This document shows, piece after piece, positions 53,540-62,920 of a DNA stretch of 64,000 nucleotides. Positions within the stretch are counted from its first letter, which is position 1. Every line of letters starts with the position of its first letter. The DNA is taken from assembly GCF_001757995.1 (NCBI RefSeq), contig NZ_LXLV01000057.1:1-64000 (forward strand), given 5' to 3'. This stretch comes from Bacillus mycoides. GTDB taxonomy: Bacteria; Bacillota; Bacilli; Bacillales; Bacillaceae_G. The position numbers and the translations under genes were made by a program. Under the pieces are notes generated by a model that saw nothing but the letters and a program-made list of their open reading frames with translations, was not told where the DNA came from and did not search any database.

Positions 53540-53823
53540 TGGGTGTGTCAACCATCCATGTGTACTCGACTTGTCGGGGCTTGTAGCACACGCCGGAGTA
53601 ATCTGAGTGGTGGCTTCTTCCACAAGGAAGAATTGCTCTTTTTCGAAAGGGTGGTGCAAGTGGAAAAACGATAGTTCGTTGCCAGTACCAACCAAAAACT
53701 TAATTGGGGTGTTACCGTAAGGTGGCATGAATTCTAGAGCGTCAAACTGTCTAGCGATAGACGAAAAGACCTAGAGTTCTAACTCAAGCCCCCACTGAAA
53801 CGTTTCATCTCAGTGGGGGTAGT
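53540..53823 (+). ncRNA. Omega-RNA/right-end region of the IS605 element
   Basis: The ~285 bases after the tnpB stop are GC-richer and full of short stems (for example GTGGTGGCTTCTTCCAC and GAAGAATTGC... segments). They end in the right-end hairpin at 53789-53819. In this family the region is transcribed as the TnpB guide scaffold, with the guide read from the flank just beyond the element (from about 53824). The RNA boundaries are inferred. Confidence 0.6.
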
Positions 53824-53886
53824 TGACTCTAATATTAATCCCCTCTCATACCTGCTTGTTCACTAAATAAAACATTATTAAATAAA

Positions 53887-53924
53887 AAAATCGGTATTGA
53901 TAATTACATATCAATACCGATTTT
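53887..53924 (-). terminator. Rho-independent terminator
   Basis: Perfect 16-bp arms AAAATCGGTATTGATA and TATCAATACCGATTTT, 8 bp past the serine hydrolase stop. Confidence 0.88.
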
Positions 53925-53931
53925 AAAATAA

Positions 53932-55059
53932 TTATTTTCCTTCTATTAAATCATTCGCTAATTTCCTAAACTCTTGATTAAATGTATCATTCATACCATT
54001 TTGTACGTTAGAGAATAATATTACAAACGTTTTTTTATCCCAGTTAAAATTATTAAAAGTGTTCCAACCAGCTAATACACCATGATTATGATAATAATCT
54101 GGGTAAATATAGAAACTAAATCCATACTTTCTAGCGGGTGATACAGTAAACATATCTGATAAACTTTGTTTAGAAAGCAGCTTCCCATCCATAATTGCCT
54201 CATCTAACCTTTTCATATCATCAACTGTAGTGTACATTTCACCACAACCATATAGCCAATTCATTCTTAAACGAGGCGTAGCTACTAACTCATTATCTTT
54301 TTTCGTATATCCTTCTGCTAAAAACATATCTCCTGGGAAAGTGGCACCCATCCCAGATTCATGCATTCCAACAGGAGTAAAAATGTTTTCTTTCACATAG
54401 TCAGCAAGTGGTTCATTTGTTATCTTTTCTACAATATATGCAAGCACCATATAATTATAATCTGTATATCTCCATCCCGTTCCTGCAGGAAATTGTAACG
54501 TTTGCGCTCCGATCCAAGTTACTAACTTTAAACGTGACGCTGCATTAACACTACCTTGTCCCTGTTCTGGTAACCCGGACGTATGTGTTAACAAATTTCG
54601 TAACGTAATGTTTTTATCTGCTGGAAACGATGGAATATACTTATTTACATTGTCTTCAATATTTAATTTCCCTTTTTCTCTTAGTTGCATGATAGATATT
54701 GCAACGACTGTTTTCGTAATAGAACCAATGCGATATTTCGTTCTTGGCGTTGTTAATATATTATCTTTTACATTCGCATACCCGTAACCTTTTCTTAAAA
54801 TTACATGGTCTTTACTAGCTACAAGAACACTCCCATTAAATCCTTTATCTTTTAAATATTGATCTAGTTTCGCTGCTGCAACCTCATAACGTTTTTGTTG
54901 ATTTACATCAACTTTTGGTTTATCATTTCCAACCTTATTCTTAGAATCTGAAAATGCCTTCAAATTATATTTCTTATCTTTATTTGCATATGTTAGTGCA
55001 GCGACACTCCCACAAAAAATAGCAAAAATAAAAAAAACAATTAACCATTTCTTAAACAT
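53932..55059 (-). CDS. Serine hydrolase of the beta-lactamase/PBP4* family
   Basis: The 375-residue protein has an N-terminal membrane/signal segment (WLIVFFIFAIFCGSVAALTY) and the class C-like motifs: nucleophile Ser in YRIGSITKT (SxxK), YTDYNYMVLAYIVE in place of YxN, and HNHGVLAGW in place of KTG. Such proteins are D-alanyl or D-amino-acid peptidases/esterases rather than true beta-lactamases. Located outside the membrane. A monocistronic gene with its own terminator. Confidence 0.85.
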   Translation of the reverse strand: MFKKWLIVFFIFAIFCGSVAALTYANKDKKYNLKAFSDSKNKVGNDKPKVDVNQQKRYEVAAAKLDQYLKDKGFNGSVLVASKDHVILRKGYGYANVKDNILTTPRTKYRIGSITKTVVAISIMQLREKGKLNIEDNVNKYIPSFPADKNITLRNLLTHTSGLPEQGQGSVNAASRLKLVTWIGAQTLQFPAGTGWRYTDYNYMVLAYIVEKITNEPLADYVKENIFTPVGMHESGMGATFPGDMFLAEGYTKKDNELVATPRLRMNWLYGCGEMYTTVDDMKRLDEAIMDGKLLSKQSLSDMFTVSPARKYGFSFYIYPDYYHNHGVLAGWNTFNNFNWDKKTFVILFSNVQNGMNDTFNQEFRKLANDLIEGK

Positions 55060-55315
55060 ATAGGAACCCTCTTTTATCTAATTTCACTTTATACTTTTCC
55101 ATTCTATTCTATATCTTTTAATTTTCAAACATTTTATAATCTATCTATCATTCATTATATTACACTAGATTCCTTTTTCTCACACGCAAATTTTAACTAC
55201 TCTCTATTGTAGTTCTTTTTCACAAAATTTCCACCTTACAATCGGATACATCCAACTTTAATTTAAATTTTTTATGTAACATTCGTTACACATTAACAAG
55301 AATGGAGGTGGTAAT
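55060..55315. other. Divergent intergenic, no gene seen
   Basis: AT-rich promoter region; no operator assigned. Confidence 0.3.
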
Positions 55316-55543
55316 TTGAAAAAGACCGATAAACGCAATCGTTTAGATGATATGATGTTTCACTATCGAGTAACAAAAAAAAATATAGTTTCAATTGAAT
55401 ATTACAGAAAACAAATTATGACTTTAAAAGGAAATGACGCTGAAAAATTTTTAAACAAAATAAATCGGGCAAGTAACGAAAAAGAAAAACAACTTATTAT
55501 GGCTAAAATTACAGGCAATTTCAAAAGAGGAAATGAGCGTTAA
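55316..55543 (+). CDS. Small basic hypothetical protein
   Basis: The 75-residue Lys/Arg-rich protein (MKKTDKRNRLDDMMFHYRVT) starts at TTG with GGAGGTGG 5 nt upstream. It appears all-helical, with no membrane segment or known motif. A terminator follows. The strong ribosome binding site supports a real gene; function unknown. Confidence 0.55.
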   Translation: MKKTDKRNRLDDMMFHYRVTKKNIVSIEYYRKQIMTLKGNDAEKFLNKINRASNEKEKQLIMAKITGNFKRGNER

Positions 55544-55588
55544 TGAAAACGAATCTCATTTATAAATTTGATTATACAGCATATAAAA

Positions 55589-55618
55589 AAAGAAATGTCA
55601 CGCCCACGACATTTCTTT
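55589..55618. terminator. Bidirectional terminator
   Basis: AAAGAAATGTC and GACATTTCTTT perfect arms, loop of 8, between convergent genes. Confidence 0.8.
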
Positions 55619-55638
55619 AGATTTTCTTCATAAAAGAT

Positions 55639-56868
55639 TTACATTTTTAATATTCTTTTACTTTTACATAAACTTACCGCTGAAACGCTTAGTAATGCAG
55701 CTATACTCATCCATGCATATGTGTAGCCTTTTCCATCTACTATATAACCAAACAAAGCAGGTGCAAAGATAATAGCAATTTGATTAAGCGTAAGCGCAAA
55801 ACTCACTGTTAGGCCTACCGATTCCTCACTTGCAGACTCAGCAACTTCGACCATAAAAAGACTAAACCAACCGATCGCAAAGAATCCTAACAATCCGCTC
55901 ACCCAAAATAATACCCCAAGTGTCATTGTGTGTGTGCTCATTACAAAAACTAAGATTAAACCAAAAGAAATACATATGCATATAAACAACGGTGTACGAC
56001 GATCCCCTTTGTAATATGTATCACTTATTGTAGCTAATATAATTCGGCCTATCATTCCTGTAAATAGCATAACTGAAAATACTTTCCCTGCTAAAATAGG
56101 TGTTATCGATTTTTCAACAGCTAAAAATTTCATAAAATGTCCGATCAATATCATTTGTAAAGAAATCATAGAAATACCTGTAATAAAAATTGGATATAGC
56201 GTCTTTTTATATACCACCTTTTTTAACTGTGTCCAAAAAGAAATACTTACATTTTCTTGGCTCGTGTGTTCTCGCGCGTACGATTCCTTATAAAATATAA
56301 AAAACATTAACCCACCTACTATGCATATAGTTGCAATAACATTTATCGTATAAGCTAAACTAAATTTAATTGTAAGTAAAGGGATTATTCCTCCTGCTAA
56401 TGCCCCGCCAATTGGTACACCTGCTTGCCTTATTCCTATAGCTAATCCGCGTGTTTCTTTCGGAAACCATTTCAAGATTACTTTACTTCCCCCTGGCTGG
56501 GATACGCTATAAAAAGTCCCTATTAAAAGAAAAACAAATAATAACCCAATAAATCCCCTTGCCGTATGAGCAAGTAAAAGTGCCCCGCCAAGTAATACTG
56601 AACTCATTCCGATTAATATTTTCTCACTATACTGATCAAGTAACCTGCCGACAAAAACCATACAAAAAAGCGGACCAATATTTACAGTACTTATTAACAA
56701 TCCAACTTGCATATTCGTAAGTGCATATTCCTGCTGCCAAAATAAAGCGAAGACACCAATACCATACGTTATCAGCGTAGCCGTTGCCTTAGCTACTGTC
56801 GCAAAAATTAACATAATCCATTTATAAGAACTACTGTGCTGTTCCATTTTCTCTTCACTTATCACCAC
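55639..56868 (-). CDS. MFS transporter (unknown substrate)
   Basis: The 409-residue protein has 12 helices and motif A-like sequences FVGRLLDQYSEK and GRIILATISDTYYKGDRR. Motifs such as GTFYSVSQPGGSKVILKWFP and RGLAIGIRQAGVPIGGAL resemble the oxalate/formate-nitrate branch of MFS uptake or efflux carriers. The start is a GTG after GGGGGGATA. It is divergent from the LysR gene at 56977, which probably regulates it. Confidence 0.83.
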   Translation of the reverse strand: MVISEEKMEQHSSSYKWIMLIFATVAKATATLITYGIGVFALFWQQEYALTNMQVGLLISTVNIGPLFCMVFVGRLLDQYSEKILIGMSSVLLGGALLLAHTARGFIGLLFVFLLIGTFYSVSQPGGSKVILKWFPKETRGLAIGIRQAGVPIGGALAGGIIPLLTIKFSLAYTINVIATICIVGGLMFFIFYKESYAREHTSQENVSISFWTQLKKVVYKKTLYPIFITGISMISLQMILIGHFMKFLAVEKSITPILAGKVFSVMLFTGMIGRIILATISDTYYKGDRRTPLFICICISFGLILVFVMSTHTMTLGVLFWVSGLLGFFAIGWFSLFMVEVAESASEESVGLTVSFALTLNQIAIIFAPALFGYIVDGKGYTYAWMSIAALLSVSAVSLCKSKRILKM

Positions 56869-56939
56869 TATCCCCCCATATCACTTTCATTGTATGAAGG
56901 TTCTGATATCATGTAAAATAAACATTTATAATGAAATCC

Positions 56940-56954
56940 ATCAAAAAAATTGAT
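56940..56954. promoter_or_regulatory. LysR operator candidate
   Basis: ATCAA-N5-TTGAT, a 15-bp T-N11-A dyad in the divergent MFS/LysR region, close to the LysR start, suited to autoregulation. Confidence 0.4.
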
Positions 56955-56976
56955 ACCTTTTTCGGAGGGATGATAT

Positions 56977-57828
56977 GTGGACATTAAAGATTTAACTGTT
57001 TTTTACGAAGTAGTAAAAGAAGGAAATATATCTCATGCTGCTAAAAACTTAAATTACGTACAATCTGGCGTTACGATGCGTATTAAACAACTAGAAAACG
57101 AATTAGGTGTGCCTTTATTTTATCGAAGTGGAAAAGGTGTTACTTTAACTTCTAACGGTGAGATTTTATTAACATACGCAAAGCAAATCATCCACTTAAT
57201 GGATCAATCTGTTAAAGCGGTCCAAAGTAATGGAACCGAACCAAAAGGCACTTTAAAAATCGGATGTACAGAATCCACAACTGCTGTTCGGATTCCTTCC
57301 ATATTAGCAGCCTACTATGAAAAATACCCACAAGTCGAATTGATTTTAGAAACAAATACGACGGAACAACTAACTCATCTCGTATTAAACCGAAAGCTAG
57401 ACGGAGCGTTTATCGCTGGAACTACTCCGCACGCTGAACTTCATGCAAATGTATTTCGTGAAGAAGAATTGGTCCTCATTAGTAAAAATCCTTTATCTTC
57501 CTTTCAAGACATAGGAGACATGAATTTACTTGCCTTTAGTCACGGGTGCTATTATAGAAGGTTAATAGAAGACTGGCTTCAAGAAGAAGGAATTACACCG
57601 AAACGAGTTTTAGAGTTTGGAACAATTGAAGCGATACTCGCATGTGTAGAATCAGGTATGGGCGTAGCGATTATGATGAAATCTATTTTAAATGGTCATA
57701 AACATGATGTATCATTCAACCCTTTACCAAATAGCTTTCAAAAAGTTCCTACTACCTTTATTACTAGAAAAGATATTTTTCACTCTGCTGCATTACAAAA
57801 ATTTATGGAGATGACTCTCAATGCGTGA
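56977..57828 (+). CDS. LysR-family transcription regulator
   Basis: The 283-residue protein starts at GTG (GGAGGG 6 nt upstream). It has the HTH GNISHAAKNLNYVQSGVTMR and LENELGVPLFYRSGKGVTLT, then an effector domain GTLKIGCTESTTAVRIPSIL. It shares architecture with the regulator at 30567. Its target is likely the divergent MFS gene. Its stop overlaps the next gene's start by 8 bp. Confidence 0.9.
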   Translation: MDIKDLTVFYEVVKEGNISHAAKNLNYVQSGVTMRIKQLENELGVPLFYRSGKGVTLTSNGEILLTYAKQIIHLMDQSVKAVQSNGTEPKGTLKIGCTESTTAVRIPSILAAYYEKYPQVELILETNTTEQLTHLVLNRKLDGAFIAGTTPHAELHANVFREEELVLISKNPLSSFQDIGDMNLLAFSHGCYYRRLIEDWLQEEGITPKRVLEFGTIEAILACVESGMGVAIMMKSILNGHKHDVSFNPLPNSFQKVPTTFITRKDIFHSAALQKFMEMTLNA

Positions 57829-58330
57829 AAAGAAAATACGTGGTATGAAACGAAAAACTGAAACAATGATACAACGAATTAAAGAGTATACGAATACATT
57901 CCCTTCTACTTTCTATAACAATGAATACTGGTATATGCCTTTACCAGTTTCCCAAGCTTTTATTGACTCTCATAAAACACCTAGGAAAGTAAAGCGATTG
58001 TGTATACAAACCTTATTAAATCAAGCACATCAATTAGTGAAAATGAAACCGAACGATACACATACATATCGAGTTGTTGTTTTGATTTCTATAGAGAATT
58101 TATGGAGTTCTCAAATTATTGTATTTAAAAATGATGACTACTTTCATACTTTTTTTAATAGAAATAGTGAGTTTCAAAAATGGATTCTTCTTTCAAATGA
58201 AATTGATTTTTGGGAGACATGGGGAATTTCAATTTGTCATACCATTCAAACTTTACAGTTTCAAGAGATTATTCATGATGAAGATGAATGCTATGAAAAA
58301 GAGATTTGGTTTATTGGAGAGTTATCTTAA
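57821..58330 (+). CDS. DUF3916 family protein
   Basis: The 169-residue protein opens MREKKIRGMKRKTETMIQRI and has NNEYWYMPLPVSQAFIDSHK, the pattern of DUF3916. Soluble, no known function. Its ATG overlaps the LysR stop, so translation is probably coupled. Confidence 0.78.
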   Translation: MREKKIRGMKRKTETMIQRIKEYTNTFPSTFYNNEYWYMPLPVSQAFIDSHKTPRKVKRLCIQTLLNQAHQLVKMKPNDTHTYRVVVLISIENLWSSQIIVFKNDDYFHTFFNRNSEFQKWILLSNEIDFWETWGISICHTIQTLQFQEIIHDEDECYEKEIWFIGELS

Positions 58331-58423
58331 AAGGGGAACTTTCAAATAAAAAGCTTCTCTTTTTCCATTTAGCAAAATCGCTATATAATGAATTTAACAT
58401 TTTACTATATAGGAGGTTTTCAA

Positions 58424-59101
58424 ATGGTAATCCCTAAATATCCTGATGTCCCTACTCTTACGAAAAAACAAATCGATCAAATTACAGAAATCACTTTTCT
58501 AAAAGAAATAACACCACAAAAATGTGATGCAATTTTCGTTTTCGGCGGTTCTCATCCTGGAAATTGGCAAGCTCCTCTAGAGGCTTATCAACAAGGTTTA
58601 GGAAATCAAATTATCGTTACAGGCGGTACTAGTTTGCATGGCATGAAACATCCAAATTGGAATTACGGGAATTTGTCAGATGCAGAAGTAATTGTTAATA
58701 AATTAGTCGAACACGGCGTACCAAAAGATGCTATCATGTTCGAGAAAAACTCCCTCCATTCTATCGCAAATGTAATTGAAGCGAAAAAGATTTTTGATTT
58801 CACAAAGATTAATCGGTTACTGTTTGTATGTAAAAGCTTAGGAGCAGGCCGGCAGTATAGAGTATTAAAAAAACATTTACCTAAAACTGTTACTTGTATT
58901 CCATATACATTTGATACAAGTTTTGATGGTGACTTTATAATTAATAGATATAATTGGAGAGAAAATGAGAAAAGTCGCTCTATGATTTTCGGAGAATACT
59001 TGAGAAATGTTTGCTATGGTAGAAAAGGTGGTATTGAGCCACCTGAAAAGGAAGTTCATGGTCTAGAAGAATATGTATCCCATTACTTTACTCTTGCATA
59101 G
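58424..59101 (+). CDS. YdcF/ElyC-like (DUF218) protein
   Basis: The 225-residue protein has the DUF218 pattern: CDAIFVFGGSHPGNWQAPLE, QIIVTGGTSLHG, SDAEVIVNKLVEHGVP and FEKNSLHSIANVIEAKKI. Family members may bind nucleotides or act in envelope synthesis. The start at 58424 follows TAGGAGG; the frame begins earlier at 58388. Unlike membrane-anchored SanA/ElyC, no membrane helix is seen. Confidence 0.82.
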   Translation: MVIPKYPDVPTLTKKQIDQITEITFLKEITPQKCDAIFVFGGSHPGNWQAPLEAYQQGLGNQIIVTGGTSLHGMKHPNWNYGNLSDAEVIVNKLVEHGVPKDAIMFEKNSLHSIANVIEAKKIFDFTKINRLLFVCKSLGAGRQYRVLKKHLPKTVTCIPYTFDTSFDGDFIINRYNWRENEKSRSMIFGEYLRNVCYGRKGGIEPPEKEVHGLEEYVSHYFTLA

Positions 59102-59119
59102 AAGAAAGAACCCTTAAGT

Positions 59120-59152
59120 AAAAGGTATACCTAAAACACTGGTATACCTTTT
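59120..59152 (+). terminator. Rho-independent terminator
   Basis: Perfect 12-bp arms AAAAGGTATACC (59120-59131) and GGTATACCTTTT (59141-59152). Confidence 0.82.
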
Positions 59153-59164
59153 ATCCTATCCCAA

Positions 59165-59240
59165 TTATTTTTCTTTTAATACACTATGTAATCGATCCGG
59201 GTAATTTGTAAACATTCCTGTAGCACCCCATTTAATCAAC
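59165..59240 (-). pseudogene. Glycerophosphodiester phosphodiesterase C-terminal remnant
   Basis: Minus strand encodes LLIKWGATGMFTNYPDRLHS then VLKEK and TAA (59165-59167). 'WGATGMFTNYPDRL' is the standard end of bacterial GDPD enzymes, where the preceding barrel is missing here. Confidence 0.7.
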
Positions 59241-59345
59241 AACCTCATACCCTGTTAAAATAACTTCTTTAATATCATCAAGGTTAAATAAATAATTGAA
59301 ATCTGGATAAGGACATCCCATATAGTCAAATTTTAAGTTGCAAAT
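59232..59345 (-). pseudogene. DUF4176-like C-terminal remnant
   Basis: Minus strand reads KFDYMGCPYPDFNYLFNLDD followed by IKEVILTGYEVVD and a stop at 59232-59234. 'DY.GCPYP....YLFN..DI..V...GY' is the pattern of DUF4176 proteins, often found with LXG/type VII toxin loci. No start remains. It abuts the GDPD remnant in another frame. Confidence 0.5.
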
Positions 59346-60125
59346 TCATTGTCTTTTCTCCTTTCTTATAAGTTTAGGTTTCTTTTGAGAATGTGGTATA
59401 TTTACATGTCCCGAAGTAGCCGTGGATTGTCTCCTTTCCTTCCTTGACAGTTTAGGCTTCTTTTGAGAATATATTTTTTTTAAATGTTCCGAAGTAATAC
59501 CTTGTTTTTTGAAATCAAAGTAAAAATATAAATGTGTACTTAGCCCTAGGAAAACAACTGAAATAAATGAAAAAATAACGATTAGCACAATCGCCATAGC
59601 TTTTTGGCTCAAAATTCCAATACTAACTTGACCAATTATATAACCTAAACTTGAAAAAAATACAATTCTAGGAATTTTCACACCTTGATTAGTTGTCCCC
59701 CTTAAGCGGTCTGTAAAATATTTAATCCAAAATAATTCAGATTTATAAACAATTAAACTATATGCAATAAGCGATAGAATAAAAAATAAAGGGGACTCTA
59801 TTTCTACGAATTCGTAAGCTAACTTTTGCACAGCTATAAAACTACAAAATGAAATACTTAACGCAACAAATCCAGAATATAGTAAATGTTGCAACTGAGG
59901 CTGCCGAGGCTTATAAATAGAAACCCAAATTCCCCATAGATTACACATCACATAAAATGGTAAAGCTACGTAAGAGTATATATTGTACGGTGGAAATATG
60001 AATAAAATGATGAGTAGAAGAACATTCATGATAACCCACACAAAGGCCCCTACAATATTTCTTACATCAAATGGTATTAATATTCGCATACAATCATCTA
60101 TGTTGTTGCCATTATATTTGTCCAT
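59346..60125 (-). CDS. Tandem paralogous membrane protein, copy 2
   Basis: The 259-residue product starting MDKYNGNNIDDCMRILIPFD has six or so helices. The segments FVEIESPLFFILSLIAYSLI and RIVFFSSLGYIIGQVSIGIL match the neighbour gene. The C-terminal ~45 residues are a basic tail with a repeated unit (SQKKPKLSRKERRQ and HSQKKPKLIRKEKRQ). The start overlaps the upstream gene by 14 bp. Function unknown; an immunity-like role is a guess from context. Confidence 0.6.
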   Translation of the reverse strand: MDKYNGNNIDDCMRILIPFDVRNIVGAFVWVIMNVLLLIILFIFPPYNIYSYVALPFYVMCNLWGIWVSIYKPRQPQLQHLLYSGFVALSISFCSFIAVQKLAYEFVEIESPLFFILSLIAYSLIVYKSELFWIKYFTDRLRGTTNQGVKIPRIVFFSSLGYIIGQVSIGILSQKAMAIVLIVIFSFISVVFLGLSTHLYFYFDFKKQGITSEHLKKIYSQKKPKLSRKERRQSTATSGHVNIPHSQKKPKLIRKEKRQ

Positions 60126-60765
60126 TATACATCTCATCCATTTCCTTCTTCTTCAAATCGAAATATATACGTATGTATACACCATATATACTAGACACAA
60201 CAGCCAATAAAGAAAAGACTAAAATTAAGAGCGTCGCTAAAGCATTTTGTGATAATAAACCTACACATATCTGTCCAATAATATATCCCAATCCTGAAAA
60301 ATAAATAATTGGAGAAATTTTTATATTTCCATTTTCTTCATTGTTTAATCGCCTTAAAAAACTTTTCATTCCACTAGAAATCAATTTATAAATTGTAAAA
60401 ATGTAAAGCAAAAAAGTAACAATAAAAAACAGAGGTGTTTCAATTTTAATAAAGGTATATGCAATCTTTTGAATCACTATAAAGCTTCCAAAAGAAAAAG
60501 TTATTCCCATAAATCCATTATATAAAATGTGTACCAACCTTGGCTCATTTGGTTTACAAAAAAATACCCATCCCCCCCATATATTAGCAGTCAAAAGAAA
60601 AGGTAAAATTATATATAAGTATATAGTAAAGGTTGGAGGAAATAAAAATGGGGTTAAAATCATAAAATTAATAACTACCCACACCATAATGACACTCGAT
60701 CTAACACTGTAAGGCATCAATTTCCGAATAATTTGTTCTGTGCTTTTTCCGTGGTATTTTTCCAT
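60112..60765 (-). CDS. Tandem paralogous membrane protein, copy 1
   Basis: The 217-residue product (MEKYHGKSTEQIIRKLMPYS) has about six helices with FIKIETPLFFIVTFLLYIF and PIIYFSGLGYIIGQICVGLL. It is clearly related to the next gene (same IETPLFFI and LGYIIGQ positions) but lacks the basic repeat tail. A 14-bp overlap makes the two an operon. No family recognised. Confidence 0.6.
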   Translation of the reverse strand: MEKYHGKSTEQIIRKLMPYSVRSSVIMVWVVINFMILTPFLFPPTFTIYLYIILPFLLTANIWGGWVFFCKPNEPRLVHILYNGFMGITFSFGSFIVIQKIAYTFIKIETPLFFIVTFLLYIFTIYKLISSGMKSFLRRLNNEENGNIKISPIIYFSGLGYIIGQICVGLLSQNALATLLILVFSLLAVVSSIYGVYIRIYFDLKKKEMDEMYNGQI

Positions 60766-61139
60766 ATTAATCTCCCAGAAACTAAAAAATTTTATCTAAA
60801 GTTATTCCGATTCCAGATTCAACTCTACCCTTTATCAAATGCTGTTTACCATCATGATTTCAATCATAGTTTCATGGTCAAATATACCAGTTAATACATA
60901 TACTTCTTTATTTGATAAAATAAGAGGTTCAATAGTCAAATAGTCCCACTCCCTAGCGTAATATGTAATCTCTAGGAAATATAATACAATAAGAAAATGA
61001 TTCAATCTAGTAATTGCCAATATTTAAAACTAAAAACATTCTAATAAAAATAAAAAGAAAGGTAATTAATTTACATATATTTTTATAAAAATAGTGTCTC
61101 TTCACTACACAATTTTTATTTTGCAAGCTAAAAAAAATA
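60766..61139. other. Region with one doubtful small frame
   Basis: A minus-strand frame at 60835-61020 (61 residues, with EWDYLTIEPLILSNKEVYVL) has protein-like composition but no ribosome binding site or start. It is probably the remnant of a gene. Nothing else is seen. Confidence 0.3.
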
Positions 61140-61169
61140 GAAGTATCGTCCTATATAAGACAATACTTC
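61140..61169 (-). terminator. Rho-independent terminator
   Basis: GAAGTATCGTC and GACAATACTTC arms with one mismatch, just past the monooxygenase stop. Confidence 0.65.
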
Positions 61170-61178
61170 CTTAATTAC

Positions 61179-62798
61179 TTAAAAATCACATAATAAATTA
61201 CCCATTACCTCTCCAAGCACTACATCTGGATTTACTACCTCTTTTTCCGAACGCCATCCTATAAAGCCATCTGGTCTAATTAATACAGCTTCTCCATTCT
61301 CTATCCCATATAATTTACTAAAAATATCTTCTTGAGCAATAAAGTCTCCCCTTAAACCAACGTGATAAACTTTTATATTTATTCCTAATTTAGATGAAAC
61401 ATCCTGTACACACTCGGCCCAAGTACGATTTTCTGCTCTAGTAAGTAATACAAAATCGTTACCTAATAAATCAAGTATCGAAACTTCTTTCCCATCATAT
61501 GTTCCCCAAAAGTGTGGTGCTCGCGTTCCAGGTCTTCCGTTCAACTTTACGATATCCATTCTACGCGAGGTGACTGAGTCATCTATTATCGCATCTGAAC
61601 AATACCGATACCCAACAGTTACAGCTAAACCATCCATATTATTCAAACTGCCTTCCTCTCTATTCGCAGCACGAAATAATAAACTACTCGCATAATTCGT
61701 CGTTAATTTTGCAACAGGGTATCTCTCTTCATGATATGTTTCTAACAATTTTGGTTTTGCCTTCCCTCTTATAACAGCAGCTAATTTCCAAGCTAAATTA
61801 TGTGCATCTTGTATTCCTGTATTTGAACCAAATCCTCCTGTTGGCGGCATAATATGTGCAGAATCACCAACTAAAAAAATGCGATTATCTTGAAATTTTA
61901 CCGCTGTACTTTCACTCGCTTCCCACGGTAAAACACTTAATATTTCTGGTTCAACATTTGTACTTCCAATTGCTGTTTGAATAATTTGTTTACAGCGTTC
62001 TATAGAGAAATCCTCTGCTCGTTCCCCTTTTATTGGATCATAAGCTACATGATAAATCCATTTTCTTACGTTATCGACTGGAATGAGCGCACCAAGAACC
62101 TCTGGATGAAGTACCATTGAAAAACCAAATGCGTCTCCTTTTATAAATTCGCTTAAATCAGCCTCAAAATAAATATTCATATAATACCCACCGATTGTAC
62201 CTCGTCCCTCGGTACTTATCCCTAGCTGCTCACGTATTTTACTTTTCGCTCCATCTGCTGCAATTACATAGTCACAATGAACAACGCTCTCTTTTTCCGT
62301 TTCGCGATCCCGAATCGTTGCTATTACTCCGTTTTCCTTTTGTTCAAATGAAACTAATTCATGATAAAAAGATAGTTGTCCGCCTAATGTTTTTGCTTCT
62401 AGTAACATCATCTCTTCTAAAGTAATTTGATAACAAGCAGTTTGTTTTGATGGACTAATCTCTTTTACTTTTCGAAGTAATTTTTCATCGTTTTCATACT
62501 GAGTCGCCCTCAATTGTGCGAATTCTTCCTTATTCGCCTCAGCTATTGTATGAACTGCTATTCTTCCTCGGCAATTTTCTAATGCTTTTCCTGCCAATTG
62601 AATGCTATTTTCTAAACCTAACTCTCGAAATAACTCCATCGTACGTAAAGTAAGCCCGCCTGCTTTCGGATGAACTGCAGTAGACGGATGCCTTTCAATA
62701 AGTAAGTACTCAATGTTCTGTTTTTCAAGGAATAACGCAGACGCTAATCCTGATAATCCCCCTCCAACAATTAAAACTGGTACATAATTCGATTTCAT
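61179..62798 (-). CDS. FAD-dependent aromatic-ring monooxygenase
   Basis: The 539-residue protein has FAD motifs PVLIVGGGLSGLASALFLEK, the DG motif CDYVIAADGAKSKIREQLG and GDSAHIMPPTGGFGSNTGIQ, then a C-terminal thioredoxin-like domain (HFWGTYDGKEVSILDLLGND). This is the PheA/TfdB/rebeccamycin-type group of NAD(P)H-dependent hydroxylases acting on phenols or aromatic antibiotics. The start at 62798 follows TGGAGG. Monocistronic. Substrate unknown; antibiotic (e.g. rifampicin- or tetracycline-type) modification is one possibility. Confidence 0.85.
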   Translation of the reverse strand: MKSNYVPVLIVGGGLSGLASALFLEKQNIEYLLIERHPSTAVHPKAGGLTLRTMELFRELGLENSIQLAGKALENCRGRIAVHTIAEANKEEFAQLRATQYENDEKLLRKVKEISPSKQTACYQITLEEMMLLEAKTLGGQLSFYHELVSFEQKENGVIATIRDRETEKESVVHCDYVIAADGAKSKIREQLGISTEGRGTIGGYYMNIYFEADLSEFIKGDAFGFSMVLHPEVLGALIPVDNVRKWIYHVAYDPIKGERAEDFSIERCKQIIQTAIGSTNVEPEILSVLPWEASESTAVKFQDNRIFLVGDSAHIMPPTGGFGSNTGIQDAHNLAWKLAAVIRGKAKPKLLETYHEERYPVAKLTTNYASSLLFRAANREEGSLNNMDGLAVTVGYRYCSDAIIDDSVTSRRMDIVKLNGRPGTRAPHFWGTYDGKEVSILDLLGNDFVLLTRAENRTWAECVQDVSSKLGINIKVYHVGLRGDFIAQEDIFSKLYGIENGEAVLIRPDGFIGWRSEKEVVNPDVVLGEVMGNLLCDF

Positions 62799-62920
62799 AT
62801 ATTTATCCTCCACATCATTGTTCTGAGCTCAGTGTCATAAATATAATCAAAAAAAACAATAAAATATAGACTTATATTTCATTTTCAATTATCATATAGA
62901 TAGATTACGCCCCAAATTAC

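Larger units (their letters stand above)
51560..53823 (+). mobile_element. IS200/IS605-family insertion sequence
   Basis: The left end has an imperfect hairpin CTCCATCTGA/TCAGGTGGAG (about 51568-51619), then tnpA, tnpB and a right end whose last structure is CCCCCACTGA/TCAGTGGGGG (53789-53819). These elements lack inverted repeats and move as single strands via subterminal hairpins. The exact ends are uncertain by some 10-20 bp. Both genes are open, so it may be mobile. Confidence 0.8.

Noticed and set aside
53932-55059. Class C beta-lactamase
   Set aside because: Only SxxK is canonical; the YxN and KTG positions differ, so a peptidase or esterase is more likely.
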